57,457 nucleotides of DNA from an uncultured Erysipelotrichaceae bacterium (lineage in GTDB: Bacteria > Bacillota_I > Bacilli_A > RF39 > UBA660), in the NCBI GenBank assembly GCA_948442015.1, contig CAOJRP010000008.1, positions 1 to 57,457 of the forward strand. Direction: 5' to 3'. The notes beneath the pieces are model-generated. The model did not search any database, was not told where the DNA came from, and worked only from the letters and a program-made list of their open reading frames with translations. Every line of letters starts with the position of its first letter. Position 1 is the first letter of the stretch. The position numbers were made by a program, and so were the translations under genes. Positions 7,328 through 15,360 of this stretch are shown in pieces.

Positions 7328-7774
7328 TTATTCGTTTTCTAACTGACATATAGCAAGTAATGCATCTACTGTTGCATCCATTCCATTTGCTTCAATCATT
7401 GCATCTAGCTCTCCAGTAGCTCGCAACCTTTCAATTAAAGATATCGCAGAATCTAGCAACTTAGGTGGATGCTTAATATTATCTTCTTTAAATATTAAAT
7501 CAATGATTTTAGAATAGAGTTCCTTATCATTACTCGTGAACTTATTAGTATCACCATTGAATTTCACCATACATTTTGAATCAAAATCATCACTTAAATT
7601 AGGGTTTTTATACTCAATCATCAGTTTATTAAGTTCTTCCATAGTTGACTTCTTCAAAACAACTACTTTTTTCTTCTTGTTATCTAAAACATAACCATCT
7701 TCAGTAATCGTTACAGTATAAATTCCATCCGTTTGCTCTTTAATAAGCATAATTAACCAAGTTTTATCTTTCAT
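7328..7774 (-). CDS. Hypothetical protein, paralogue of the upstream gene
   Basis: The 148-residue soluble protein starts with a strand-rich module (KDKTWLIMLIKEQ, VTITEDGYVLDNKKKKVVVL, MEELNKLMIEY) and ends in helices. The upstream protein (7764-8174) has the same order of elements, which suggests an ancient tandem duplication. The start is ATG at 7774 with GAGGAG; the first in-frame ATG lies inside the ribosome site. The start lies 11 bp inside the upstream gene, so translation is probably coupled. The function is unknown. Confidence 0.55.
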   Translation of the reverse strand: MKDKTWLIMLIKEQTDGIYTVTITEDGYVLDNKKKKVVVLKKSTMEELNKLMIEYKNPNLSDDFDSKCMVKFNGDTNKFTSNDKELYSKIIDLIFKEDNIKHPPKLLDSAISLIERLRATGELDAMIEANGMDATVDALLAICQLENE

Positions 7775-8174
7775 CTGAACACTCCTCATCGAACGTAGTT
7801 CCTAAAAAAGTTTCCATAATAGAGTAAAAATCAGATATATCTATCTTGAACTTACGAATATTATTCTCATTGAACAATATTCTCAAAAGATGATATTCAT
7901 ATTTCCAACCTTTAACCTTAAGATCATCACGTTTCATGTTGCTATTATCCCAAAATTTTACTATGAATCCATCTTTTTCTTGAACATGATAGCCATATTG
8001 TTTAATGGTTGGCAAAAACTCATTAATTAAGCTCTTTATTTCTCTAAGGGCTCCAACTTTTAAGTATCCAATTAGAGGTCCACTACCGTCAACATAGAAA
8101 CGTCCATCCTCATAAATCACTAATTTACATCTTGTAAGAGGGTTTTGTATCTTTATCAACCAATCCTTACACAT
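7764..8174 (-). CDS. Hypothetical protein, paralogue of the downstream gene
   Basis: The 136-residue soluble protein opens with CKDWLIKIQ, then KLVIYEDGRFYVDG, a strand, LREIKSLINEF, and a C-terminal helical part. This mirrors the neighbour at 7328-7774. No family is recognised. The start ATG at 8174 has AAAGGA upstream. It is the first gene of a two-gene unit and lies next to the long noncoding stretch 8175-8955. Confidence 0.5.
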   Translation of the reverse strand: MCKDWLIKIQNPLTRCKLVIYEDGRFYVDGSGPLIGYLKVGALREIKSLINEFLPTIKQYGYHVQEKDGFIVKFWDNSNMKRDDLKVKGWKYEYHLLRILFNENNIRKFKIDISDFYSIMETFLGTTFDEECSDER

Positions 8175-8485
8175 AATCCATCAATCCTTTCAAAATCGCA
8201 AAGTTTTAACCAGTTTTTAAGCCCATTGTGAAGTTGTTCTAAACAGGTTAATCAAATACCCGTCAAAACCAGTTTAACCCAAATTAAGCACGTTTTAAGA
8301 ATAACTTAATTCGAGTGAACAAGCTGCTCAGAATCTTGATCACTCAAATCAGTCTTTAAATAAAATAATTTCTCTATATCTGCATATATGAATCTTGTTT
8401 CTTCATACGTCGATACTATCTTCTAAATAGTTTTATCTCTATTTAGTTAATCAATGCCATTCTATTACTCATACTCTATATAAAT

Positions 8486-8569
8486 TACCTGTAAAACATT
8501 GATTCAATCTCTTTCTTTTGTTTCTTTAGTTTAAATTAATACCTGTAAAAATAATATCTACCTGTAAAA
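8486..8569 (+). repeat. Three direct repeats TACCTGTAAAA
   Basis: Exact 11-bp copies start at 8486, 8540 and 8559. Spacing is 54 and 19 bp, so they are not a regular array. They could be protein-binding sites. Confidence 0.55.
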
Positions 8570-8665
8570 TAATCTTTCTTTAAAAATAAATGTTTGTTTA
8601 AATTTAAATTTAGATTTGAATTTGAATTGTTAATATCTTTAGTATTATTATTATAAGTGCGTTTA

Positions 8666-8707
8666 ACGAGGTAAAATGTGCTCTCATATAAGCACGCCCA
8701 ATCTCGT
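8666..8707. other. Nested symmetric hairpin
   Basis: ACGAG (8666-8670) pairs with CTCGT (8703-8707), and inside it GTGCT (8678-8682) pairs with AGCAC (8691-8695), leaving two 7-base strands as a symmetric internal loop and an 8-base apical loop. There is no following T run, so it is not a terminator. Confidence 0.45.
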
Positions 8708-8817
8708 GTCTAAGTTGAAAATCTGTGCTGCAAATACCGATGATCATATAATCATCTATCTTAATATACGAAATAAAATTAAACTTTCAATTATTCTTGT
8801 TACATTTCATAAAAAAC

Positions 8818-8843
8818 TGATACTTTTGATACGTTTTTGATAC
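8818..8843 (+). repeat. Three close TGATAC repeats
   Basis: TGATAC occurs at 8818, 8827 and 8838, one helical turn apart (9 and 11 bp). It lies just upstream of the multi-stem element at 8860-8945. Confidence 0.45.
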
Positions 8844-8859
8844 ACTTGAACAAAAGAAA

Positions 8860-8945
8860 AGAGTCTAACACATTGGTTAAACCCTTATAAAATCTAACTT
8901 TCTATCAATTGTATAGAACTCATAGTCCTCGGTGTTGCAGACTCT
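8860..8945. other. Multi-stem structured element
   Basis: An outer stem joins AGAGTCT-A-ACAC (8860-8871) to GTGTT-GC-AGACTCT (8932-8945). Inside are a GGTT/AACC hairpin near 8875 and TTCTAT/ATAGAA around a 7-base loop near 8900-8918. It ends ten bases before the sirtuin stop. It could be a structured RNA, a single-strand origin or an attachment site. Confidence 0.4.
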
Positions 8946-8955
8946 AAGCATTATA

Positions 8956-9669
8956 TTAATGTAGGTTCCCAAATACATTGGATAAATTGTCATTAATTAC
9001 TAATGTTGCAAACCTATCATATGGTGTTTTATCTTTGTTTATAATAATCAAATTCTTACCACCAAATAATCTAACCAAACTACTTGCTGGCTCTACTGTC
9101 AACGATGTACCAGCCACAATTAAAGTATCAGCTTTACTTATATGATCTTGTGCAAGCGAAAATGCCTCTGGTAATATATCACCATACAATACAACATCAG
9201 GTTTAATTATACCTCCACAATCACATTTAGGTATCCCATTACTATTAAAAACAAAATCCGAATCACATTCCTTACTGCATTCGATACAATGGTTCTTACA
9301 AATAGTTCCATGTATTTCTAAAACATTACTACTTCCAGCCTTTTGATGCAATCCATCTATATTCTGAGTAACAATTGCTTTAAGTTTCCCAATTTTCTCT
9401 AGTTTACTTAAATACAAATGGGTTACATTAGGTACTGCATCCAAACAATTCATCTTATTCTTATAAAAATCAAAGAAAACTTCAGGTTCATTATGAAAGC
9501 ACTTTGAACTTAATAGATACTCTGGCTCATAATTATTCTTATCTTTATATAAACCATTATCTCCTCGAAAATCTCTAATACCACTTTCAGTAGAAACACC
9601 AGCTCCTCCAAAGAACACAATATTATCTGATTCATCTATTATCTTTTGTAACATTTCAATATTATCCAT
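8956..9669 (-). CDS. SIR2-family NAD-dependent protein deacylase
   Basis: The 237-residue protein has all sirtuin signatures: GGAGVSTESGIRDFRG (about 21-36, NAD binding), TQNIDGLHQKAGS (101-113), the catalytic His120 in EIHGT, a zinc ribbon with CIEC and a later CDC pair, and GTSLTVEPASSL near 190. Members remove acyl groups from lysine using NAD and release O-acyl-ADP-ribose. The start is ATG at 9669 with AAAGGAAA; the ATG 18 bases upstream overlaps that site. It sits alone at the edge of the accessory region. Cellular sirtuins and defence-linked sirtuins share this core; the short single-domain form fits a cellular CobB-like enzyme. Confidence 0.92.
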   Translation of the reverse strand: MDNIEMLQKIIDESDNIVFFGGAGVSTESGIRDFRGDNGLYKDKNNYEPEYLLSSKCFHNEPEVFFDFYKNKMNCLDAVPNVTHLYLSKLEKIGKLKAIVTQNIDGLHQKAGSSNVLEIHGTICKNHCIECSKECDSDFVFNSNGIPKCDCGGIIKPDVVLYGDILPEAFSLAQDHISKADTLIVAGTSLTVEPASSLVRLFGGKNLIIINKDKTPYDRFATLVINDNLSNVFGNLH

Positions 9670-9723
9670 ACACACGTTTCCTTTCATTGTCTATATTATA
9701 CACCACTATAATCACATTAACTA

Positions 9724-9765
9724 CGCCTAGATGTCACTATTTTTATAAATTGTCGCCTAGATGTC
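9724..9765 (+). repeat. 12-bp direct repeat CGCCTAGATGTC
   Basis: Exact copies at 9724-9735 and 9754-9765; the second is followed by a partial third (GCCTA). The period is 30 bp. It lies between the accessory region and the housekeeping block. It could be an operator or a remnant of an attachment site. Confidence 0.5.
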
Positions 9766-9820
9766 GCCTAAAACAATCATCAAAGATATATCAAATCCAC
9801 AAATCCCTTTATTTTAGGGC

Positions 9821-9853
9821 AAAAAAAGTGAGGACACATTAAGTCGTGTCCTC
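9821..9853 (-). terminator. Rho-independent terminator
   Basis: GAGGACAC (9830-9837) and GTGTCCTC (9846-9853) form an 8-bp GC-containing stem; on the minus strand a run of seven T follows after AC. It is well placed to end transcripts from the RecG/DUF975 pair. Confidence 0.8.
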
Positions 9854-9964
9854 TTCAGGGGGTTTTGGTTGATTATCTCACATACATAAAGGAGGTATGC
9901 AAGAAATCTAGCATGACATGTATCATGCTAAATAAATCATATAATGAAAAACCTATTTTGTCAA

Positions 9965-10576
9965 TTAATTTTGATTTAATTTTAAAAGTTCATCATAATA
10001 TACAGCTTGAGCAACAGTTATATAAGGAAATAACCAAATATATAAAATACCAAAAGTAAGTGCTCCTAATAAAATCCATCCAAGAAAACTTAAACAAAAT
10101 AAGAAGTAATCCATTTTATACCCATTCATTAACTCTTTACTTCTTCTTAATACTCCCATAGCTGTAATTTCTTTATTATCAGCAAAAATATAATTAACCA
10201 TAGAATAACCAAGTGCTATAATAATTCCTGGTATAATAAATAAAATTAAACCTAGAAATGAAAAAATACCAACTAATAAAGAAATCACTATTATTACTAA
10301 TATCTTATCATAATACTCTTTTAAGTAATCCATATTAGCTTCTTTTCCTCTAACAAGTTCCAAAACATAACGAACTATCCCTATTTGTATTGGTAATAAT
10401 GCTATAGTAAGGATAGAAGAAAATATATTACCTATAGAACTTTCTTTAAAAATAAGCGTAATAAAAAGTTCAATAATAAAAGTAATTAAAGCAACAAATA
10501 AGCTAGGTTTCCAAATATTCCACATATTATCATAAGAAATGTCTTTAGCTTTTTCTTTTATTTCACTCCAATTCAT
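9965..10576 (-). CDS. DUF975 family integral membrane protein
   Basis: The 203-residue protein starts with the typical cytoplasmic MNWSEIKEKAKD segment and has about five or six TM helices. The features of DUF975 are visible: RYVLELVRGKEANMDYL, YSMVNYIFADN, and MGVLRRSKELMNGYKMDYF. Members are widespread in Firmicutes, and their function is unknown. The start ATG at 10576 has AGAGGT. It lies 42 bp after recG and before a strong terminator, so the two may be co-transcribed. Confidence 0.88.
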   Translation of the reverse strand: MNWSEIKEKAKDISYDNMWNIWKPSLFVALITFIIELFITLIFKESSIGNIFSSILTIALLPIQIGIVRYVLELVRGKEANMDYLKEYYDKILVIIVISLLVGIFSFLGLILFIIPGIIIALGYSMVNYIFADNKEITAMGVLRRSKELMNGYKMDYFLFCLSFLGWILLGALTFGILYIWLFPYITVAQAVYYDELLKLNQN

Positions 10577-10618
10577 AACTTACCTCTTTTCTAAATTAAT
10601 AACTATATTATACAATTA

Positions 10619-12613
10619 CTAATCAATAAAATCTATTCTTTTAAGTAATTCTTTATAACAAGGATAGTTAAAAAAGAAACTATCTATATTATCTTCGATA
10701 AACTTTTCAGCATCACTTTTTGCTTGCATTAAAATTTTATAATCTCTTTTTAAATCACCTATTTTAAATGTCATATCTCCACTTTGTTTCACTCCAAATA
10801 AATCTCCTTGACCACGCAATTCAAAGTCTTTTTCACTTATATAGAAACCATCATTACTTTCTTCCATTACCTTTAAACGTTCTATTTCACTATTACATAT
10901 TAAATAACAATAAGATTGCAGTTCATTCCTTCCTACTCGACCTCTTAACTGGTGAAGAGTAGCTAAACCAAATCTTTCCGCATTAAAAACCACCATCATT
11001 GTGGAATTCTTAACATCTATTCCCACTTCAATAACTGTAGTACTAATTAAAACACTAATTTTACCATCTTTAAAATCATTCATTATTTCTTCTTTATCAC
11101 TAGCATTCATCTTTCCATGTAATACTTCTATCCGATATTTATTATTAAAAGCTTGTAAAAACTTTTCTCTTAATTTAACCACATCATTTAGTTTCGTATT
11201 TCCATCTTCATCTTCTATTAAAGGTGCTACAACATAAGCTTGATGGCCACTTTCTAATTCTTGATACATTTTTCTTAAAACATCTTTGAGTTCTCTTTCT
11301 TTTTTTACTTCTGTAATAATTTCTTTTCTCCCATTTGGCTTAGCTTTAATAATTGAAGTATCCATATCCCCATAAATAGTGAGAGCATAGGTTCTAGGAA
11401 TAGGTGTCGCACTCATATATAATACGTCACACATAACGCCTTTATTTTGTAAATTACTTCTTTGATTAACACCAAAACGATGTTGTTCATCAGTTACAAC
11501 TAAACCTAAATTTTTAAAAGTAACATCTTCACTAATAATAGCATGAGTTCCTATTAGGATATCTATTTTTCCTTCTTTTAAAGAATTTAAAACTACTTCC
11601 TTTTCTTTCTTTTTCATGCTACCAACTAATAAAGAAACATTTACACTTGTATCTTTTAACATTTCTCTAATACTTTCATAATGTTGAGTTGCTAAAATCT
11701 CTGTCGGAGCCATTAAAGAACTTTGATATCCACTTAAATAATTAATATACATAGCAATGACACTAACAACTGTTTTTCCACTACCAACATCTCCTAATAG
11801 AAGTCGATTCATTCTTTTCTCTTTTATTAAATCATTATAGATATCTTCCACAGCTCCTAGTTGGTCATTAGTCAAACTAAAAGGAAGTGTCGATATAAAA
11901 TCTCCGACCAAACTTTTAGAAAGATCTCTTTTTAAGCCTTCACTATTTTTTGTATACTTATATTTTAAATAATTAATTTTAAACATAAAAAGAAAAAATT
12001 CTTCATAAATAAGTCTTAACTTACTTCTTTTTAAATTAGCACTACTCGTTGGATTATGAATTTCTTTTATAGCATCTAATTTTGGAATAAAACTATATTC
12101 CTCTTTTAAATATTCTGGAACATAATCGTTAATATCAATACGACTTTTTAAACATTCATTAATTATTTTATGAATACTACTATTATTAATCCCATTTACT
12201 AAATGATATACTGGTTCTATTTTCGTTCCATTTATAACTTCAAATTTAATATCACTAGCTGTAAAAGTATTTTTCTTCTCATCATACTTACCTACTACTG
12301 TAATACTTCTTCCTATCTTAATATTATTTTTTAAAAAAGCTCGATTAAAAATACTTACATTTGTAATAATTCCATTAACATTAAAACGAAAAGACAAACG
12401 ATTTAAATTTCTTTTAATATAATTTACTTTCGGCTCTCCTTCAATAATACCACTTACAACAAGTACTTCTCCACTATTATTTAGTTCACTAAGTTTATAT
12501 ACATTGTAGCGGTATGGATAATAAGTAATTAAATCCTCAATCGTTAATAAATTCAGTTTTTGCAACAATGTTAAGGTTTTATCTCCAACTCCCATTACGT
12601 CATTTAGGTTCAT
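10619..12613 (-). CDS. recG: ATP-dependent DNA helicase RecG
   Basis: The 664-residue length is usual for RecG. An N-terminal wedge/OB domain (GEVLVVSGIIEG, FNVNGIITNVSIFNR) precedes a superfamily 2 helicase core: Walker A LLLGDVGSGKT near residue 273, TDEQHRFG (DEQH box), MSATPIPRT (motif III), STTVIEVGIDV and QLRGRVGR (motif VI). RecG remodels stalled replication forks and Holliday junctions. The start ATG at 12613 has GGAGGA. It is a housekeeping gene and marks the return to core chromosome. Confidence 0.97.
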   Translation of the reverse strand: MNLNDVMGVGDKTLTLLQKLNLLTIEDLITYYPYRYNVYKLSELNNSGEVLVVSGIIEGEPKVNYIKRNLNRLSFRFNVNGIITNVSIFNRAFLKNNIKIGRSITVVGKYDEKKNTFTASDIKFEVINGTKIEPVYHLVNGINNSSIHKIINECLKSRIDINDYVPEYLKEEYSFIPKLDAIKEIHNPTSSANLKRSKLRLIYEEFFLFMFKINYLKYKYTKNSEGLKRDLSKSLVGDFISTLPFSLTNDQLGAVEDIYNDLIKEKRMNRLLLGDVGSGKTVVSVIAMYINYLSGYQSSLMAPTEILATQHYESIREMLKDTSVNVSLLVGSMKKKEKEVVLNSLKEGKIDILIGTHAIISEDVTFKNLGLVVTDEQHRFGVNQRSNLQNKGVMCDVLYMSATPIPRTYALTIYGDMDTSIIKAKPNGRKEIITEVKKERELKDVLRKMYQELESGHQAYVVAPLIEDEDGNTKLNDVVKLREKFLQAFNNKYRIEVLHGKMNASDKEEIMNDFKDGKISVLISTTVIEVGIDVKNSTMMVVFNAERFGLATLHQLRGRVGRNELQSYCYLICNSEIERLKVMEESNDGFYISEKDFELRGQGDLFGVKQSGDMTFKIGDLKRDYKILMQAKSDAEKFIEDNIDSFFFNYPCYKELLKRIDFID

Positions 12614-12704
12614 AAAAATGTCCTCCTACTTCATTATATAGTATGAACAAGTGTTTGTAAATACAGAAAGGTTAAAATTTTTTTAAATTTTTTGCAAAAA
12701 GTTG

Positions 12705-12733
12705 TTGACAAATATCCCTTTTGCGGTTAGTAT
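12705..12733 (+). promoter_or_regulatory. Promoter of the candidate small RNA
   Basis: A perfect -35 TTGACA (12705-12710) is followed after 17 bp by TAGTAT (12728-12733). Transcription would start near 12740, directly at the first hairpin of the element below. Confidence 0.6.
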
Positions 12734-12739
12734 AGTACC

Positions 12740-12837
12740 TACCAATTCACTTAAAGGCGAATTGGTGCTAGTATCACACTAGCCAACCCCTTTTTATTCT
12801 TTTTGAAGCTGTCTCAGGGGGCAGCTTCTATTTTTTT
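12740..12837 (+). ncRNA. Candidate structured small RNA or leader
   Basis: After the promoter come three hairpins: CCAATTC/GAATTGG (12742-12765), GCTAGT/ACTAGC (12767-12783), and GAAGCTG/CAGCTTC (12805-12828), the last followed by a T run ending at 12837, so it is a terminator. The third loop carries GGGG, which could pair with CCCC at 12787-12790 as a pseudoknot. The result is a compact RNA of about 98 nt between recG and the gene at 12870. It may be a free small RNA or a terminating leader. No known family is recognised. Confidence 0.55.
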
Positions 12838-12869
12838 GCTTCTATGATATAATTATGGAAGGTGATTAA

Positions 12870-14750
12870 ATGAAGTATATTAAATTAATTATTATAACAA
12901 TTATTGACTTCTTTTTAAGTTTATTTAGAACACCAAGTAAAAGAAAAAAAAGTACTTTTTTAAATAAGGAGAAAGAAGTTAAAGATATAGTACTAAAACC
13001 TGAAAAGAAAAAAGAAACTAATTTTTTTGACACAACATCAACAAGAGAAGAACCAAATACTAATATTTTAGTTAATGAAGAGATTAGCGAAGAATTAAAA
13101 AAGCTATTTAAAAAATATTTAGAACTAATTACTGGTATTAAAATCAAAGATGCTACACTAGAAGAAACTAAAGAAATAGAAAGAATTAAATTAGCCGTTC
13201 TACTAACAATAAATGCACAAATAAAAAGCGGCTATTTAATTTATAATAGTGAAATTGAATCATCTTTCATCAAAAATATTACGAAAGAAATTAAGAAAAA
13301 AGATATTTTACCAATCAAAAAGAATTTAGAAATAGAACAAGAAAAAATAGAAAAGATAAAGCAAGAAGAATTATTAAAAAATAGGTTTAATGAAAAACAG
13401 CTAGAACAAAAAGAAGAGCAAGTCGCTTTTATTAAACAAGATAGAAAAGACTCTTTGGAAGAAAAAGTTATCGCTGTAAAAGATGTTCAAATTATTTATA
13501 AAAAGAAAGAGAGAGAATTAGAGTTAGAAAAAAGCGAAGTTCAAGAAAAAAGTTTTCAAGAAGAAAATAAAACACCATTAGATATTTCACATAAAGAAAA
13601 AGATATCGATAAAGATGTAGATATTGAAACGATTATTATTGAACAAGAGAAATTACAAGAAACAATATTACAAAAAGAAACTGAAGAAGAAATTAAAGTT
13701 TTAGAAACGAAGAAAGAACCAACAGAAGAAAATCTTCAAAATGAAGACATACAAATGAAAGTTGAAAAAACAAAAAATGAAGAAAAACAAGAAGTAAAGG
13801 AAGAAACTAAAAAAGAAGAAAAAGAAAGCAATTATTACTTTCAAAAGTTAATTGATGAGGTATCCTTTAAAATTAAAGAATTAAAAGATTTACTAGAAAA
13901 AGAAGAATTAACTATCGAAGATTATGACTACATTGAAGAAAATATTAGTGAATTAACTAGTGTACTAGAAACTTATAAAATACTTAATAAATTGGATAAT
14001 CTAGAACAAGAAAAAATTAATGAGCAATTAAATAATGTCCATGAATTAAAAGAAATCTTAGAAAATACTAAAAAAGAAGATTATAAAAAAGAAGAAAGTA
14101 TTCAAAATGAAACAATGAAACTAGAAGAAATAAATAGAGTTAACTCTTTGTTGCAAGAAGTTTATAGTGAAAACGATAAAGACTTAAGTGCTTTTTCTTT
14201 AAGTTCAATTGATGATTTAAACAACAAAACCGAAGAAGAGATTAAAAAATTAGAAAAAGAATTATTAAAAGTTAAATTAAGAAAAGCCGCTAAAGTTTTA
14301 GAACCATCTTTTTTAGTATCTCTTCCTTTTATTAGAAATAAATATTTTTTATATTTTACAACAGGTATTTTTTTGCATAACCATTTAGGAATTATTAACT
14401 CTTTATATGAAAGAAAAGAAGCTAGTTTTAGACCTGTAAATATTTCTCCTCTTATGAAAGCAAGTGAGGCTTTAAGCAACTCTATTTCCCTAACAGAAGA
14501 TAATTTAATTAAAGTTAGAGAAATAAAAGAAAAGTATGTTGATAAATATCCCAAACTCAAATATGATGAAGATTTTAATAAAAGTATTAATAAAATGGAA
14601 ACGAAATTAAAATCTAATTATATAAAATATGTAAATAAAGAAAACAGGCTGAAGAGAATAAAAAAAAGAAGTACAAAAATCAATAAAAATATTAAGAGAA
14701 AAGTTTTAGTTAAGGATAAGAAAAAAGAAAGTGAAGAAAAGAAAAACTAG
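12870..14750 (+). CDS. Large Lys/Glu-rich coiled-coil membrane protein
   Basis: The 626-residue protein begins with a hydrophobic segment (about 3-19) followed by basic residues, then some 350 residues extremely rich in Lys and Glu that read as coiled coil. Near 480-510 is a second hydrophobic stretch (PSFLVSLPFIRNKYFLYF), and the C-terminus is strongly basic. No domain family is recognised. Such proteins are often structural or scaffold proteins at the membrane. The start ATG at 12870 has GGAAGGTGA, and TATAAT lies at 12848-12853. It may be regulated by the leader at 12740-12837. Confidence 0.65.
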   Translation: MKYIKLIIITIIDFFLSLFRTPSKRKKSTFLNKEKEVKDIVLKPEKKKETNFFDTTSTREEPNTNILVNEEISEELKKLFKKYLELITGIKIKDATLEETKEIERIKLAVLLTINAQIKSGYLIYNSEIESSFIKNITKEIKKKDILPIKKNLEIEQEKIEKIKQEELLKNRFNEKQLEQKEEQVAFIKQDRKDSLEEKVIAVKDVQIIYKKKERELELEKSEVQEKSFQEENKTPLDISHKEKDIDKDVDIETIIIEQEKLQETILQKETEEEIKVLETKKEPTEENLQNEDIQMKVEKTKNEEKQEVKEETKKEEKESNYYFQKLIDEVSFKIKELKDLLEKEELTIEDYDYIEENISELTSVLETYKILNKLDNLEQEKINEQLNNVHELKEILENTKKEDYKKEESIQNETMKLEEINRVNSLLQEVYSENDKDLSAFSLSSIDDLNNKTEEEIKKLEKELLKVKLRKAAKVLEPSFLVSLPFIRNKYFLYFTTGIFLHNHLGIINSLYERKEASFRPVNISPLMKASEALSNSISLTEDNLIKVREIKEKYVDKYPKLKYDEDFNKSINKMETKLKSNYIKYVNKENRLKRIKKRSTKINKNIKRKVLVKDKKKESEEKKN

Positions 14751-14757
14751 TATTTTT

Positions 14758-15297
14758 CTATTTAATTAAGTAAAATCCTGCTCCATTTTCTTTTCCATGA
14801 ACTTTAATTGCTAAAACTAATTTATTTATAGGTATTCTTATGTACCTATTTTTATGTGAATCAACAATAGTTACTATGTCATTTAGAATATTATCAAATA
14901 AAACCATATGTCCCCAAGTTGATTCTTTATCATCGTATAATATCTCTCCATATAAACAAATTATGATATCATCACAAGAATTATCTAAAAGAAATCTTTT
15001 GGCTTTAGAAACAGAAGTAATAAAGAAATATTCCATTACTAAAGGAAAATTATTATTTTTAAAATAGTTATTTAATGAATATTCTTCTTTCTGTATTTGA
15101 GTTCCATATCCAGCATTTGGCTTATCACCAATCAAAGCATTTGGATATATTTCTTTATATGATGGTGGAACAATAAGACCTAATTCACAAGCTATTTCCA
15201 CTTGACCATTATTAGTAATTTTTCTTCTATTTAAAATCATTTCCAAACAAGCACCAACACAACAATAAGGTTTTTGTTTAATTATTTTGTATTTCAT
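14758..15297 (-). CDS. Papain-like (C39-like) cysteine peptidase candidate
   Basis: The 179-residue protein begins KQKPYCCVGACLEMIL: a Gln followed after a few residues by Cys at the head of a helix is the C39/papain-like active-site start (Gln8, with Cys12 or Cys13 as nucleophile). A later TWGHMVLFD holds a possible catalytic His130, and TIVDSHKN a possible Asp146. There is no signal peptide and no ABC transporter partner, so it is not a bacteriocin exporter peptidase. The target is unknown. The start ATG at 15297 has AGGAGG. It is tail to tail with the coiled-coil gene, seven bp apart. Confidence 0.55.
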   Translation of the reverse strand: MKYKIIKQKPYCCVGACLEMILNRRKITNNGQVEIACELGLIVPPSYKEIYPNALIGDKPNAGYGTQIQKEEYSLNNYFKNNNFPLVMEYFFITSVSKAKRFLLDNSCDDIIICLYGEILYDDKESTWGHMVLFDNILNDIVTIVDSHKNRYIRIPINKLVLAIKVHGKENGAGFYLIK

Positions 15298-15360
15298 AAA
15301 GCCTCCTATATAATGTAATTATAACAAAAAAATTAAGCAAAGACATTTATTAATCCTTAC

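Larger units (their letters stand above)
8175..8955. other. Long noncoding stretch with repeats and hairpins
   Basis: No frame in these 780 bp looks coding. The stretch contains three copies of TACCTGTAAAA, a nested hairpin at 8666-8707, three TGATAC units and a multi-stem element at 8860-8945, each listed separately. Two AACCAGTTT motifs lie near 8209 and 8267. The density of short repeats in very AT-rich DNA is like that of a replication or transfer origin, but no initiator gene is adjacent. Confidence 0.55.

Noticed and set aside
8860..8945. tRNA-like element
   Set aside because: The outer stem is 7 bp, but no TTC-containing T arm, anticodon arm or CCA position fits.
1..9700. Intact prophage or conjugative element
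   Set aside because: Only small accessory genes of the kind found on mobile elements are seen; no integrase, capsid, terminase, relaxase or conjugation gene is present in the window.
9865..10059. A 64-codon plus-strand frame starting at TTG near a GGGGG stretch
   Set aside because: Its second half is antisense to the DUF975 gene, the well-placed ribosome site further in (GGAGGT at 9891) serves an ATG that stops after four codons, and the sequence shows no family resemblance.
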